A stretch of DNA of 64,000 bases from contig JBBAAG010000006.1 in assembly GCA_041658405.1 (NCBI GenBank), positions 12,441 to 76,440 on the forward strand. Reading direction: 5' to 3'. The translations under genes were made by a program, and so were the position numbers. The number at the start of each line of letters is the position of its first letter. Within the stretch, counting starts at the first letter, position 1. Shown here piece by piece: positions 8,767 through 17,215 of this stretch. The stretch is from Elusimicrobiota bacterium (lineage in GTDB: Bacteria; Elusimicrobiota; UBA5214; JBBAAG01). The notes under the pieces were generated by a model. That model worked only from the letters and a program-made list of their open reading frames with translations. It searched no databases and was not told where the DNA came from.

Positions 8767-10707
8767 ATGACGTTCAGGTCTATAATTCTTGCATTAGTAT
8801 TTGTTGTAATATCCGCATTGTGGGTATGGAAGTTTGAGTTAATGCTTTTGTCCTGCAACCTTACAGAAGCCATCCCACCGATACCTGCGCTTGCCGGGTT
8901 GATATTTTTGGTAGTTCTTTACCCGCTGCTAAAATATCTGGGCGTAAAAAACCTGCTTACCCGCGGTGAAATTATGGTAGTGTTTATCTTCAACGTAATT
9001 GCAACGTTGATGTTCAGCATAGGCGTATTCCAGGCATTCCTGCCATACACCAGCGTGTTGTATTACCACGATACTGTACTTAACAAATATGCTGATTTCA
9101 GGCAATATGTCCCGTCCTGGTTTGGCCCGCGGGATCCGGAAGTTATCCGCGGATTTTGGGAAGGTACGCCGGACGGCGCGGTACCCTGGGCACACTGGAT
9201 TAAACCGTTGGCAGTATATCTCGGCTTCTTTTTATTGTACTGGTGGATCGCTACCTGTGTGTGGACAGTAATGAGAAAGCAGTGGGCGGAAAATGAGAGG
9301 TTGACATTTCCGTTGCTGAGTATTCCTCTGAGTTTGAGCGAAGAAGCGGCAGGAGAAAAGTTGCATGCTAAAGATGAGAAACCGTTTTTGTCCAACCCGT
9401 TAATGTGGCTGGGGTTCAGTATTGCCGGGATTAGCCAGGTGTTCAATCTGTTAAACACGATTGACCCGTCGTTTCCAGCTTTAGGAAACTATTTCAGGTT
9501 CAGCACAATTTTTACGGAGCAGCCGCTGAAGTCAATTTCCGGGGTGATACTCGCGCACCGGCCGGAAGTCGTGGGGTTAGGATACCTTGTTCCGTCAGAA
9601 ATATTGTTTTCCACCTGGATTTGTTATTGGATTGAACAGCTGGTAGTAGTGGCTGGCGCAGTGGTAAAAACTAATGTTCGAGGGTTTCCTCTAATCAATG
9701 AACAAGGTATTGGCGCGTACATGGCAATGGTAGTTATTGTGCTGTATGTTGCGCGGAAACATTTGTATATCGTTTTTAAGAAAGCGTTTACCAGCGCGCC
9801 GGAAATCGACGATAAAACTGAACCGTTACCTTACCGCGTAGCAGTTTTTGGCGGCCTGCTCGGGTTTATGGTGTTGATAGGTTTTTGTATGATCAGCGGG
9901 ATGTCGCCATGGCTTGCGATCTTTTTCTTTGGTGTACTATTAAGTTTTGTGATGGTTTACGGCCGTATCCGCGCAGAGACAGGGATTCCGTCTGTTTGGA
10001 CCTTGCCTATCTCACAAATAAAGAGCGCAACTTACCATATATGGGGGACGGATACGTTGACATCGCTGGGCGGGTCGCTCTCAAGCCTAGCAATATTATC
10101 GTCATTTGGATTTATGATGAACGGCGGGTTTTTTAATCAAAGTACGGTGTATCAGCTTGAAAGTTTTCAATTAGGCGATAAAACCGGTGTTTCCCGCCGG
10201 CATATTGTGTGGCTAGGCCTCGGCGCAGTATTCACCGGGTTTATCCTGGGTGCAATAATGTACCTCTCAACATATTACCAGTACGGGTTGAACAACCTAA
10301 CAACGGGAACACGGACAACGTATAGCTTGCAGATATGGAATGAAGTTACTACCGCGGTGAGTACGCCGCCAATTGCGTATTTTGCGCAAAAAGTTGCGTA
10401 TGCCGCAGGGTTTGTGATTACGGGAATAATGTTTGTGATCCGCCAATTCGTATGGACAAAAATGCCGTTGAACCCTATCGGATACCTCATTGCAACTAAC
10501 GGCGCAGCTACGCATGTATGGTGGCCGTTTTTTGTCGCATGGGTGTGTAAAGGTATAATATTCAGGGTCGGCGGTGTGAAATTGTATAAAACATTGATCC
10601 CGACATTTTTGGGGTTGGTAATCGGGCAGTTTTTCTTTGCTGGAATATTCTGGGGATTTATTCACTTATTCTTTCCGCAGTTGAAGTTCCATATATGGTT
10701 TACGTAA
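8767..10707 (+). CDS. Polytopic membrane protein, DUF6785/DUF6784-like (OPT-transporter-like)
   Basis: 646 residues with about a dozen hydrophobic segments. Landmarks are ELMLLSCNLTEAIPPIPALA near the N-terminus, a loop with SWFGPRDPEVIRGFWEG, and the motif WAENERLTFPLLSIPLSL, which I associate with the uncharacterised DUF6785/6784 proteins of candidate phyla and Planctomycetes. These resemble oligopeptide-transporter-like proteins, but no substrate is known. The C-terminal domain has MPLNPIGYLIATNGAATHVWWPFFVAW. The start follows a CCGGAGGAC ribosome site. It lies in a run of plus-strand genes 47 bp after the glycerophosphodiesterase and 31 bp before tolC. The family name is from memory and the transporter role is inference. 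Confidence 0.7.
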   Translation: MTFRSIILALVFVVISALWVWKFELMLLSCNLTEAIPPIPALAGLIFLVVLYPLLKYLGVKNLLTRGEIMVVFIFNVIATLMFSIGVFQAFLPYTSVLYYHDTVLNKYADFRQYVPSWFGPRDPEVIRGFWEGTPDGAVPWAHWIKPLAVYLGFFLLYWWIATCVWTVMRKQWAENERLTFPLLSIPLSLSEEAAGEKLHAKDEKPFLSNPLMWLGFSIAGISQVFNLLNTIDPSFPALGNYFRFSTIFTEQPLKSISGVILAHRPEVVGLGYLVPSEILFSTWICYWIEQLVVVAGAVVKTNVRGFPLINEQGIGAYMAMVVIVLYVARKHLYIVFKKAFTSAPEIDDKTEPLPYRVAVFGGLLGFMVLIGFCMISGMSPWLAIFFFGVLLSFVMVYGRIRAETGIPSVWTLPISQIKSATYHIWGTDTLTSLGGSLSSLAILSSFGFMMNGGFFNQSTVYQLESFQLGDKTGVSRRHIVWLGLGAVFTGFILGAIMYLSTYYQYGLNNLTTGTRTTYSLQIWNEVTTAVSTPPIAYFAQKVAYAAGFVITGIMFVIRQFVWTKMPLNPIGYLIATNGAATHVWWPFFVAWVCKGIIFRVGGVKLYKTLIPTFLGLVIGQFFFAGIFWGFIHLFFPQLKFHIWFT

Positions 10708-10738
10708 AGTGTTGATGTAAACTATTTGTTATATATCG

Positions 10739-12007
10739 ATGTCTAATTATATTATGAGTTTAAAGACAGGTTTTTTGGTTATAGCAGTTGGTGTTATTAT
10801 AAACACAACGGTGTTTGTACCGGTACACGCAGAACCTATGCCGTCATTAACTGAATGTGTTTCTTATACGATAACAAACCCTGAGTTGCTTAGGTTACAG
10901 GAACAAAAAGTTCGGCAGGTGAGCGAGCATATCGGGCAAGCACAGGGTGATCAATTCCCGGATATCCGCGCGGGATACAAAAATTACCTTACCGGTATAA
11001 TATCTTCGAGGATGGCGGATGTGAACGAACCAAAGATTACGGTAACCCAGCCGCTATATTACGGCGGGAAAAAGAAGGTTGCGGTACAATCTGCTGAACA
11101 TGAACTTACCCGCGAGAAAATGTTGTTGGAAAGCGTTAAACGCGATATAGCTGCAGGGGTTACTGAAACGTTTTATAACATCGCGGAGTACGATATTGAT
11201 ATACGTAACACAGATGAAACTATTGAATTACTAAGGAAACGGGTAAAAGAACTGTCTGACCGTGTACGTATCGGTAAGTCGCGGGAAAGTGAAGTATTGA
11301 CATTAGAATACCGTATCTCTCAATTTCTTGCGCAACGTGAACAGCTGGTGTATAACCGTAAGACTTCGTTAGAAACATTGGCGTACTATACCGGCAAAAG
11401 TTTTGATGGTATTAACTATACCGTGAACGCAGGAAGTGTTACTGCCGTCACATTTGAAGATTGTTGTTCGAATATCAGGGGACGTTCTGACCTCAAAATG
11501 TTAAAGGAAGAGCTGGAACTCCAGTCATTACGCGTATTAACCGCAAAAGCGGGTTTATTACCATCAGTATCACTGACTAACAGCTGGAACCTGTGGAAAC
11601 TGGTGGAAGACGGGACCGGTTGGGACTTAACCCTGTCTATTGATTACCCGTTATACCGCGGCGGGATGATTAAATCGTTAGTGAAAGAAGAAGAGATTAA
11701 GAAAAGTATCGTCGAAGAACAAATCGCGAGGAAAGAACGGGATATACGGCTTGAACTCACGAGGATATATAATAACTATTCTTCTGCGATAGCGCAAATA
11801 TCTCCTTTACGTAATGCGTATGAAAAATCTGTTAAAAACTATGAGCTTCAATTACAGGATTATAAGTATAGCTTGGTGAATAACCTTGAAGTATTAACCG
11901 CGATGACTACGATGCTGGAACTCAAACGTGCGGCTGACCGCGCAGAAGTTCAGGTGGGCTATAACGCATCAATGCTGAGGGTGTTAACTGAACAGTTTGG
12001 GATGTAA
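10739..12007 (+). CDS. TolC-family outer-membrane efflux protein
   Basis: 422 residues. A signal peptide ends near VHAEP; a second in-frame ATG at 10754 would also leave an intact one. The body is two outer-membrane-efflux-protein repeats of long helices with heptad character and short strands: SLTECVSYTITNPELL at the start of repeat one, SDLKMLKEELELQSLRVLTAKAG at the start of repeat two, and SIDYPLYRGG at a strand. It should form the trimeric exit duct for the RND pump encoded 20 bp downstream. No membrane-fusion adaptor lies between or beside them, which is unusual for an RND tripartite operon. Confidence 0.9.
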   Translation: MSNYIMSLKTGFLVIAVGVIINTTVFVPVHAEPMPSLTECVSYTITNPELLRLQEQKVRQVSEHIGQAQGDQFPDIRAGYKNYLTGIISSRMADVNEPKITVTQPLYYGGKKKVAVQSAEHELTREKMLLESVKRDIAAGVTETFYNIAEYDIDIRNTDETIELLRKRVKELSDRVRIGKSRESEVLTLEYRISQFLAQREQLVYNRKTSLETLAYYTGKSFDGINYTVNAGSVTAVTFEDCCSNIRGRSDLKMLKEELELQSLRVLTAKAGLLPSVSLTNSWNLWKLVEDGTGWDLTLSIDYPLYRGGMIKSLVKEEEIKKSIVEEQIARKERDIRLELTRIYNNYSSAIAQISPLRNAYEKSVKNYELQLQDYKYSLVNNLEVLTAMTTMLELKRAADRAEVQVGYNASMLRVLTEQFGM

Positions 12008-12026
12008 AAAGGAGTAATAACCAATA

Positions 12027-15000
12027 ATGTTGTCTGACATATCAATAAAAAACCCGGTATTCGGATGGATGCTATTGATTGGTATCATCGTATTTGGCGG
12101 CCTTTCGTTTATGACACTTGGCGTAAGCCAGTTACCCGACGTAGACGCGCCTGTATTGAGTATAAGCGCGTCATGGGAAAACGCAGCGCCGGAGATTATT
12201 GAAACAACAATTACGGATATTATCGAAAGTACGGTTATTGGAATCCAGGGCGTGACAGAAATTAATTCTTCATCAAGAAAAGGGCAGGCATGGATAACTG
12301 TTACGTTTGATATCAATAAAAACATTGATGTTGCGTTACAAGAGGTTCAGAGCAAGCTTGCGCGGGCACAACACTCGTTACCGGAAGATATGGAACCCCC
12401 TACAATAATGAAGTCCAATCCGGAAGATCAGCCGATAGTATGGATAACCTTCTCAGGGAAACGCGGGATGAAAGAACTTATGCAGTTTACCCAGGATTAT
12501 CTTAAGGACCAGTTCTCCACGATCCCTGGTGTTGGCGAAGTAACCCTTGGCGGGTTCGCGGAACCGTGTTTGCGTGTATGGCTGAACTCAGATAAAATGT
12601 TGCAAAACGAACTCACAGTTGATGATGTTACCGCAGCGATCGGGTCGGAACATTCTGAAGTCCCCGCGGGATATATAGACACCGGGACAAAGGAACTTAA
12701 TATCCGCGTAGTAGGCGAAGCCGGTAGCGTTGAAGAGTTTCAATCAATAATTATTCCTGGCCGCCGCGGTGCGCCTATGTGGAAAAAGTTCAGGATAAAA
12801 GATGTTGCGGATGTTGAAGACGGAATGGCAGATCTCAGGCATATAGCGAGAACGATGGGTGAGCAGTCGGTGGGGATCGGGATACGGAAACAGCGCGGGA
12901 CAAATGCTGTGGAAGTTGCGAAAAATGTTAAGAAACGTATTGCGGAAATAAAAAAATTTCTTCCGGCAGACACAAATCTGTCTATACGGTTTGACACTAC
13001 AAAGTTTGTTGAAGAATCTATAAAAGAAATGAATTTTGTGTTAATCCTTTCAGTTGTTCTGACAGCGTTTGTGTGCTGGCTGTTCCTTGGTTCTATTAGT
13101 TCGGCAGTAAATATATTTCTGACAATTCCGATGTCGATTATTGGCGCGTTTTTTGTTATAAAACTTTTTGGGTTTACGTTGAATACATTCACGTTATTAG
13201 CATTATCGCTGGTCGTAGGGATTGTGGTGGATGATGCTATTATGGTGCTTGAGAATATTACACGCCACAGGGAAGCAGGCGAGCCGCGGATACGCGCTGC
13301 AATAAAAGGCGCACGGGAGATATCCTTTGCCGCGATTGCTGCTACGTTGTCGATACTCGCAATATTTATCCCCGTAATTTTTATGAAAGGCGTTATTGGC
13401 AAAAACTTTTTCCAGTTTGGCGTAACAATATCATCAGCAGTAATGATTTCTTTACTGGGAGCCTTGACATTAACCCCGATGTACAGCGCGCAGTTTTTGA
13501 CCGTGGGCCACACAACGGGTATCGGCAGGTTGATGGACCGTATAATGGCGGTATTACGGAAAGTATATACCTCCCTGCTAGGCCAGTGCTTACGCCATCG
13601 CTGGAGGGTAATATTCGTGGCAGTAGTGTTTTTCACGGGGTCATTGTTTTTGTTTAATTTAGTTAAAAAAGAGTTTGCTCCTGCGCAGGACCAGAGTATG
13701 TTGAATGTCCGGATACAAACTGATATAGGGACATCATTGGAAATTACGGATAAAGTATTTGCCGCAGCAGAACTAGCTGTTATGCAAATACCCGAGTCGC
13801 AAACGTATTTCAGTAATTTCGGGGGTAGTGATTCTAACTCCGGCAATATTTCGTTAACACTAAAAAAACCCAAAACCCGGCCTATAAACAAAAAGAAAAA
13901 CCGTGTGCTTACCCAGCAGGAAATAATTCCTATGGTCCGCGAGAAAATTAAGGCTGTCCCCGGTGTACGCAGGGTTACGGTTCAAGACCCGTCGTTGTTA
14001 AGTTTTGGCTCGCAACGCGGGTTCCCGGTTGAGTTTACGCTGCGCGGGCGTGACTGGGCAAAACTTGCGGAGTTAAGCAAGGAAATGGCAAAACAAATGG
14101 ATGCTTCCGGCGTTATGACTGATGTTGATAGCGATTATCGTATTGGCGTACCGGAACTCGCTGTATTACCTGACCGTAATAAAGCAGCGGAACGCGGGGT
14201 GAGTATTTCTACTATTGGCAACACAATAAACGCGTTGATTGCCGGTGTGCGTGCCGGTAAATATACTGCCGGTGGGAGAAGGTATGATATTCGCGTACAG
14301 TTGGTATCGTCGGACCGTAAACAGGTTAAGGATATCAGCAGGATATGGGTACGTAATAACCGCGGGGAAACTGTGCGGTTATCTGATGTTGTTAGTATAG
14401 GCCAGCAGCCTAGTATGCTGTCAATTATGCGGCAAAACCGTGAACGCGCAATCCGCGTATTTGGCAATATCGCGCAGGGAAAGTCGCAGGGTGAAGCGTT
14501 ACAGAAGGTTGAAGAAATAGCAAAAAAAGTATTGCCCGAGGGTTATAAAATCGTATTTTCGGGCAGTTCAAAAACGTTTAAGGAATCGTTTAATAGCTTA
14601 TACGTTGCGTTAATTCTTGGGATTTTTGTGGCATACATGATACTTGGTGTGCAGTTTAATAGTTTTATTCATCCGTTCACCGTACTTCTTGCGTTACCGT
14701 TTAGTATTTCCGGTGCAGTTATTGCGTTATTGCTAACTCATAACTCGTTGAATATCTACAGCGCTATCGGTATAATACTTCTGATGGGCATTGTGAAAAA
14801 GAATTCTATATTGCTGGTAGATTTTACCAATCAGTTAAGGGAAAAAGGTGAGAATGTTAATGACGCGTTGATGAAAGCATGTCCCATACGGTTAAGGCCG
14901 ATTATTATGACGTCGTTCTCCACTATTGCCGGGGCGATACCTTCTGCTTTGGCGCTCGGGCCCGGTGCGGAGTCCAGAATACCAATGGCGGTAGTTATAA

Positions 15001-15131
15001 TCGGCGGTGTATTGTTCTCTACGTTGTTAACCCTTTTTGTAGTTCCTTGTGCATATAGTTTATTGTCGCGGCTTGAAAGCCGGGCGCATCAGCAGGAAGT
15101 GCATGAAGCTATTAAGGAACTCGGGCAATAA
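12027..15131 (+). CDS. RND-family inner-membrane efflux pump (AcrB/HAE1 type)
   Basis: 1034 residues, normal length for the family. It starts after AAAGGAGTAATAAC. The N-terminus SIKNPVFGWMLLIGIIVFGGLSF is the first membrane helix. Two large periplasmic loops and two sets of transmembrane helices follow. Helix 4 carries the proton-relay pair in VVGIVVDDAIMVLENI, and the second half has GIILLMGIVKKNSILLVDFTN. It exports hydrophobic or amphipathic compounds with TolC. No MFP adaptor gene is visible in the window, so it either borrows one or the adaptor lies elsewhere. Its substrate cannot be read from sequence. Confidence 0.93.
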   Translation: MLSDISIKNPVFGWMLLIGIIVFGGLSFMTLGVSQLPDVDAPVLSISASWENAAPEIIETTITDIIESTVIGIQGVTEINSSSRKGQAWITVTFDINKNIDVALQEVQSKLARAQHSLPEDMEPPTIMKSNPEDQPIVWITFSGKRGMKELMQFTQDYLKDQFSTIPGVGEVTLGGFAEPCLRVWLNSDKMLQNELTVDDVTAAIGSEHSEVPAGYIDTGTKELNIRVVGEAGSVEEFQSIIIPGRRGAPMWKKFRIKDVADVEDGMADLRHIARTMGEQSVGIGIRKQRGTNAVEVAKNVKKRIAEIKKFLPADTNLSIRFDTTKFVEESIKEMNFVLILSVVLTAFVCWLFLGSISSAVNIFLTIPMSIIGAFFVIKLFGFTLNTFTLLALSLVVGIVVDDAIMVLENITRHREAGEPRIRAAIKGAREISFAAIAATLSILAIFIPVIFMKGVIGKNFFQFGVTISSAVMISLLGALTLTPMYSAQFLTVGHTTGIGRLMDRIMAVLRKVYTSLLGQCLRHRWRVIFVAVVFFTGSLFLFNLVKKEFAPAQDQSMLNVRIQTDIGTSLEITDKVFAAAELAVMQIPESQTYFSNFGGSDSNSGNISLTLKKPKTRPINKKKNRVLTQQEIIPMVREKIKAVPGVRRVTVQDPSLLSFGSQRGFPVEFTLRGRDWAKLAELSKEMAKQMDASGVMTDVDSDYRIGVPELAVLPDRNKAAERGVSISTIGNTINALIAGVRAGKYTAGGRRYDIRVQLVSSDRKQVKDISRIWVRNNRGETVRLSDVVSIGQQPSMLSIMRQNRERAIRVFGNIAQGKSQGEALQKVEEIAKKVLPEGYKIVFSGSSKTFKESFNSLYVALILGIFVAYMILGVQFNSFIHPFTVLLALPFSISGAVIALLLTHNSLNIYSAIGIILLMGIVKKNSILLVDFTNQLREKGENVNDALMKACPIRLRPIIMTSFSTIAGAIPSALALGPGAESRIPMAVVIIGGVLFSTLLTLFVVPCAYSLLSRLESRAHQQEVHEAIKELGQ

Positions 15132-15151
15132 ACAGTTGATTGTTCCCGGGT

Positions 15152-16666
15152 TTAACTTTCGTAAAGTTTTGTTGTTGAAAACTGCGGGTCGCTCGTGAGG
15201 TTTACCCCAAGTTTTTTTAATCCGGCGTCATCTCCCGGTGTGGGGATATGCGTGGTATGAACTTCACAACCCTGTAAATCCTTGAGTTTTTCCATCGCAA
15301 GCTGTGCTGCGGGATTTGATGCGGAACTTATACTCAACGCTATAAGCGTTTCTTCCAGGTCGAGGCTGACATTTTTTGCGCCTAATATAGTTTTTTTGAA
15401 TTTACCTATGGATTCCAGGATGTTAGGCGATAATAAATGTATATTTTTAGGTATCCCCGCAAGTTTTTTTGTTGCGTTCAGTACAAGGCATGATGCTGCG
15501 TGCATCAACGCAGAATTTTTGCCGGTAACTACGGTACCGTCTTGCAGCTCAATCGCTGCACCGCAGTAAATACCGTTATGCCCTTTTTTCTTTGTTTCCG
15601 CATCTTTTGCAGCTTCACGTGCCGGTGCGACAACACTGCGGGCTTCAGGTTTCAGCCCGAGTTGTTCCATCAGCATTTCTTCACGCTGGACAGTATCTCT
15701 TTCTTCCAACCCCATAGCATACTCGCAACACGCACGGAAGTAGCGCCGTATAACTTCCTGTTTTGCCGCGTCCTTCACAATTTCGTCGTCAGTTATTCCG
15801 AAGCCTGCACGGTTGACACCCATATCCGTAGGTGATTTATACACATCTTTGGTACCCATTATTTTTTCTAGTATACGACGTATCACAGGAAATACTTCTA
15901 CATCGCGGTTGTAGTTTATCAAGGTTTCCCCGTATGCTTCAAGGTGGTGAGAGTCAATCATATTAAAATCTTTGATATCCGCGGTAGCGGCTTCATACGC
16001 AACGTTGACCGGATGCTTAAGCGGGATGTTCCAGATAGGGAATGTTTCGAATTTAGCGTAGCCCGAGTTTTTGCCGTGCTGGTGGTCATGATAAAGCTGG
16101 GAGAGGCACGTGGCGAGCTTCCCACTGCCGGGGCCCGGTGCGGTGACAACAACTAACGGCTTATTTGTTTTTATATACGGATTAGCGCCGTACCCGTCTT
16201 TACTGACGATTGTGTCAATATCGGTTGGGTATCCTTTGATTGCGAAGTGAGTATATACGTTAACCCCGCGGCGTTCAAGTTTGGTTTTAAACAATTTCGC
16301 AGCGGGTTGGTTGCCGAACCGCGTGATTACAACCGCGAGGACGTTTATATCCCATTCTTTGAGGTCGTCAATAAGCTTCATAGCGTCAACGTCGTAGGTG
16401 ATCCCGAAATCTGCACGGATTTTACGGCGTTCAATATCACCGGCGTAGATGCATAGTATGATATCCGCATTGTCTTTAAGTTTTTGGAGTAACCGCATTT
16501 TTACGTTGGGGTCAAAACCGGGTAGTACGCGCGCAGCATGGTAGTCATAAATAATTTTTCCGCCGAACTCAAGATAAAGTTTGTTATCAAACCTTTTTGC
16601 GCGTTCCATAATCGCTGCAGTTTGTTCGTTAAGGTATTTTTCGTTGTCAAACCCTGTTTTTCTCAT
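15152..16666 (-). CDS. DUF1846 family protein
   Basis: 504 residues, convergent with the RND gene. The N-terminus (GFDNEKYLNEQTAAIMERA, then LYLEFGGKIIYDYHAARVLPGF) and the block VVVTAPGPGSGKLATCLSQLYHD are hallmarks of the DUF1846 family, full-length proteins of about 500 residues widespread in anaerobes and Firmicutes. The GPGSGK segment resembles a phosphate-binding loop. Biochemical function is not established. The translation start overlaps the end of the upstream 136-residue membrane protein by 20 bp, so the two are translationally linked. Confidence 0.9.
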   Translation of the reverse strand: MRKTGFDNEKYLNEQTAAIMERAKRFDNKLYLEFGGKIIYDYHAARVLPGFDPNVKMRLLQKLKDNADIILCIYAGDIERRKIRADFGITYDVDAMKLIDDLKEWDINVLAVVITRFGNQPAAKLFKTKLERRGVNVYTHFAIKGYPTDIDTIVSKDGYGANPYIKTNKPLVVVTAPGPGSGKLATCLSQLYHDHQHGKNSGYAKFETFPIWNIPLKHPVNVAYEAATADIKDFNMIDSHHLEAYGETLINYNRDVEVFPVIRRILEKIMGTKDVYKSPTDMGVNRAGFGITDDEIVKDAAKQEVIRRYFRACCEYAMGLEERDTVQREEMLMEQLGLKPEARSVVAPAREAAKDAETKKKGHNGIYCGAAIELQDGTVVTGKNSALMHAASCLVLNATKKLAGIPKNIHLLSPNILESIGKFKKTILGAKNVSLDLEETLIALSISSASNPAAQLAMEKLKDLQGCEVHTTHIPTPGDDAGLKKLGVNLTSDPQFSTTKLYES

Positions 16667-17057
16667 CTTGGCATGCTCCTTCTTTTATTTTTTTTGTTTT
16701 AAACACATAAATTTGGTTTGCCAGGCGGTACCAACCCTGGACGCTGTTCTCGAGTTTGAAGTAGTGGATAATATAGGGAATCAGGAGTATAAAAAATAAC
16801 GCGTCTACAATAATGAAGCCAGTATTTTTGGAGTAAAGAGTGAAAAATACTGTTAACAGAGACATTATGGCAAACGCGAGGGTTACTAATAAATGTATTA
16901 ACCGTTCATGCTGCAGGTATTTTATCTGCTGGTTATGGAATCTGTAGAGCTCTTCCCAGTCGTATGCCGGGTCATAGTTTTCTATCAACGTGCGGATATG
17001 TGTTTCGTGTTTCTTCAAATATGCGTTCATATTTTTATCAAATAAATACCCCTTCAA
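16647..17057 (-). CDS. Small membrane protein of unknown function
   Basis: 136 residues. The N-terminal third is charged (LKKHETHIRTLIENYDPAYDWEELYRFHNQQIKYLQHERL) and probably cytosolic. It is followed by two hydrophobic helices (about 57-76 and 82-100) and a basic tail. No family is recognised. A GGGG-containing ribosome site precedes the ATG. The 3' end overlaps the DUF1846 start by 20 bp in a different frame, indicating a two-gene operon. A role in anchoring or signalling with the DUF1846 protein is possible but unproven. Confidence 0.75.
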   Translation of the reverse strand: MKGYLFDKNMNAYLKKHETHIRTLIENYDPAYDWEELYRFHNQQIKYLQHERLIHLLVTLAFAIMSLLTVFFTLYSKNTGFIIVDALFFILLIPYIIHYFKLENSVQGWYRLANQIYVFKTKKIKEGACQDEKNRV

Positions 17058-17215
17058 TTATGATAACGCCATTGTTTAAAAGTAATTATAGTACCCGTTT
17101 TCCTATGTTGCAACAATAATGTTAAAAATATTTATACTGAGTACAATTTTATATAATTATAAAATTAGAGCGCGGGTGTTGATTATACATAAGTTCATAT
17201 CAGGAGATTTTCTGT

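Noticed and set aside
12740..13891. 383-codon minus-strand open frame inside the RND gene
   Set aside because: It is antisense to a well-conserved pump sequence, has no recognisable domain and no ribosome site.
15132..15151. CCCGGG-centred dyad between the convergent RND and DUF1846 genes as a terminator
   Set aside because: The stem is short and no T-run follows on either strand. I see no convincing intrinsic terminator in the window.
17108..17157. Promoter of the glycyl-radical enzyme gene
   Set aside because: TTGCAA and TATACT are 19 bp apart and a second TATAAT has no -35; too ambiguous in AT-rich sequence to annotate.
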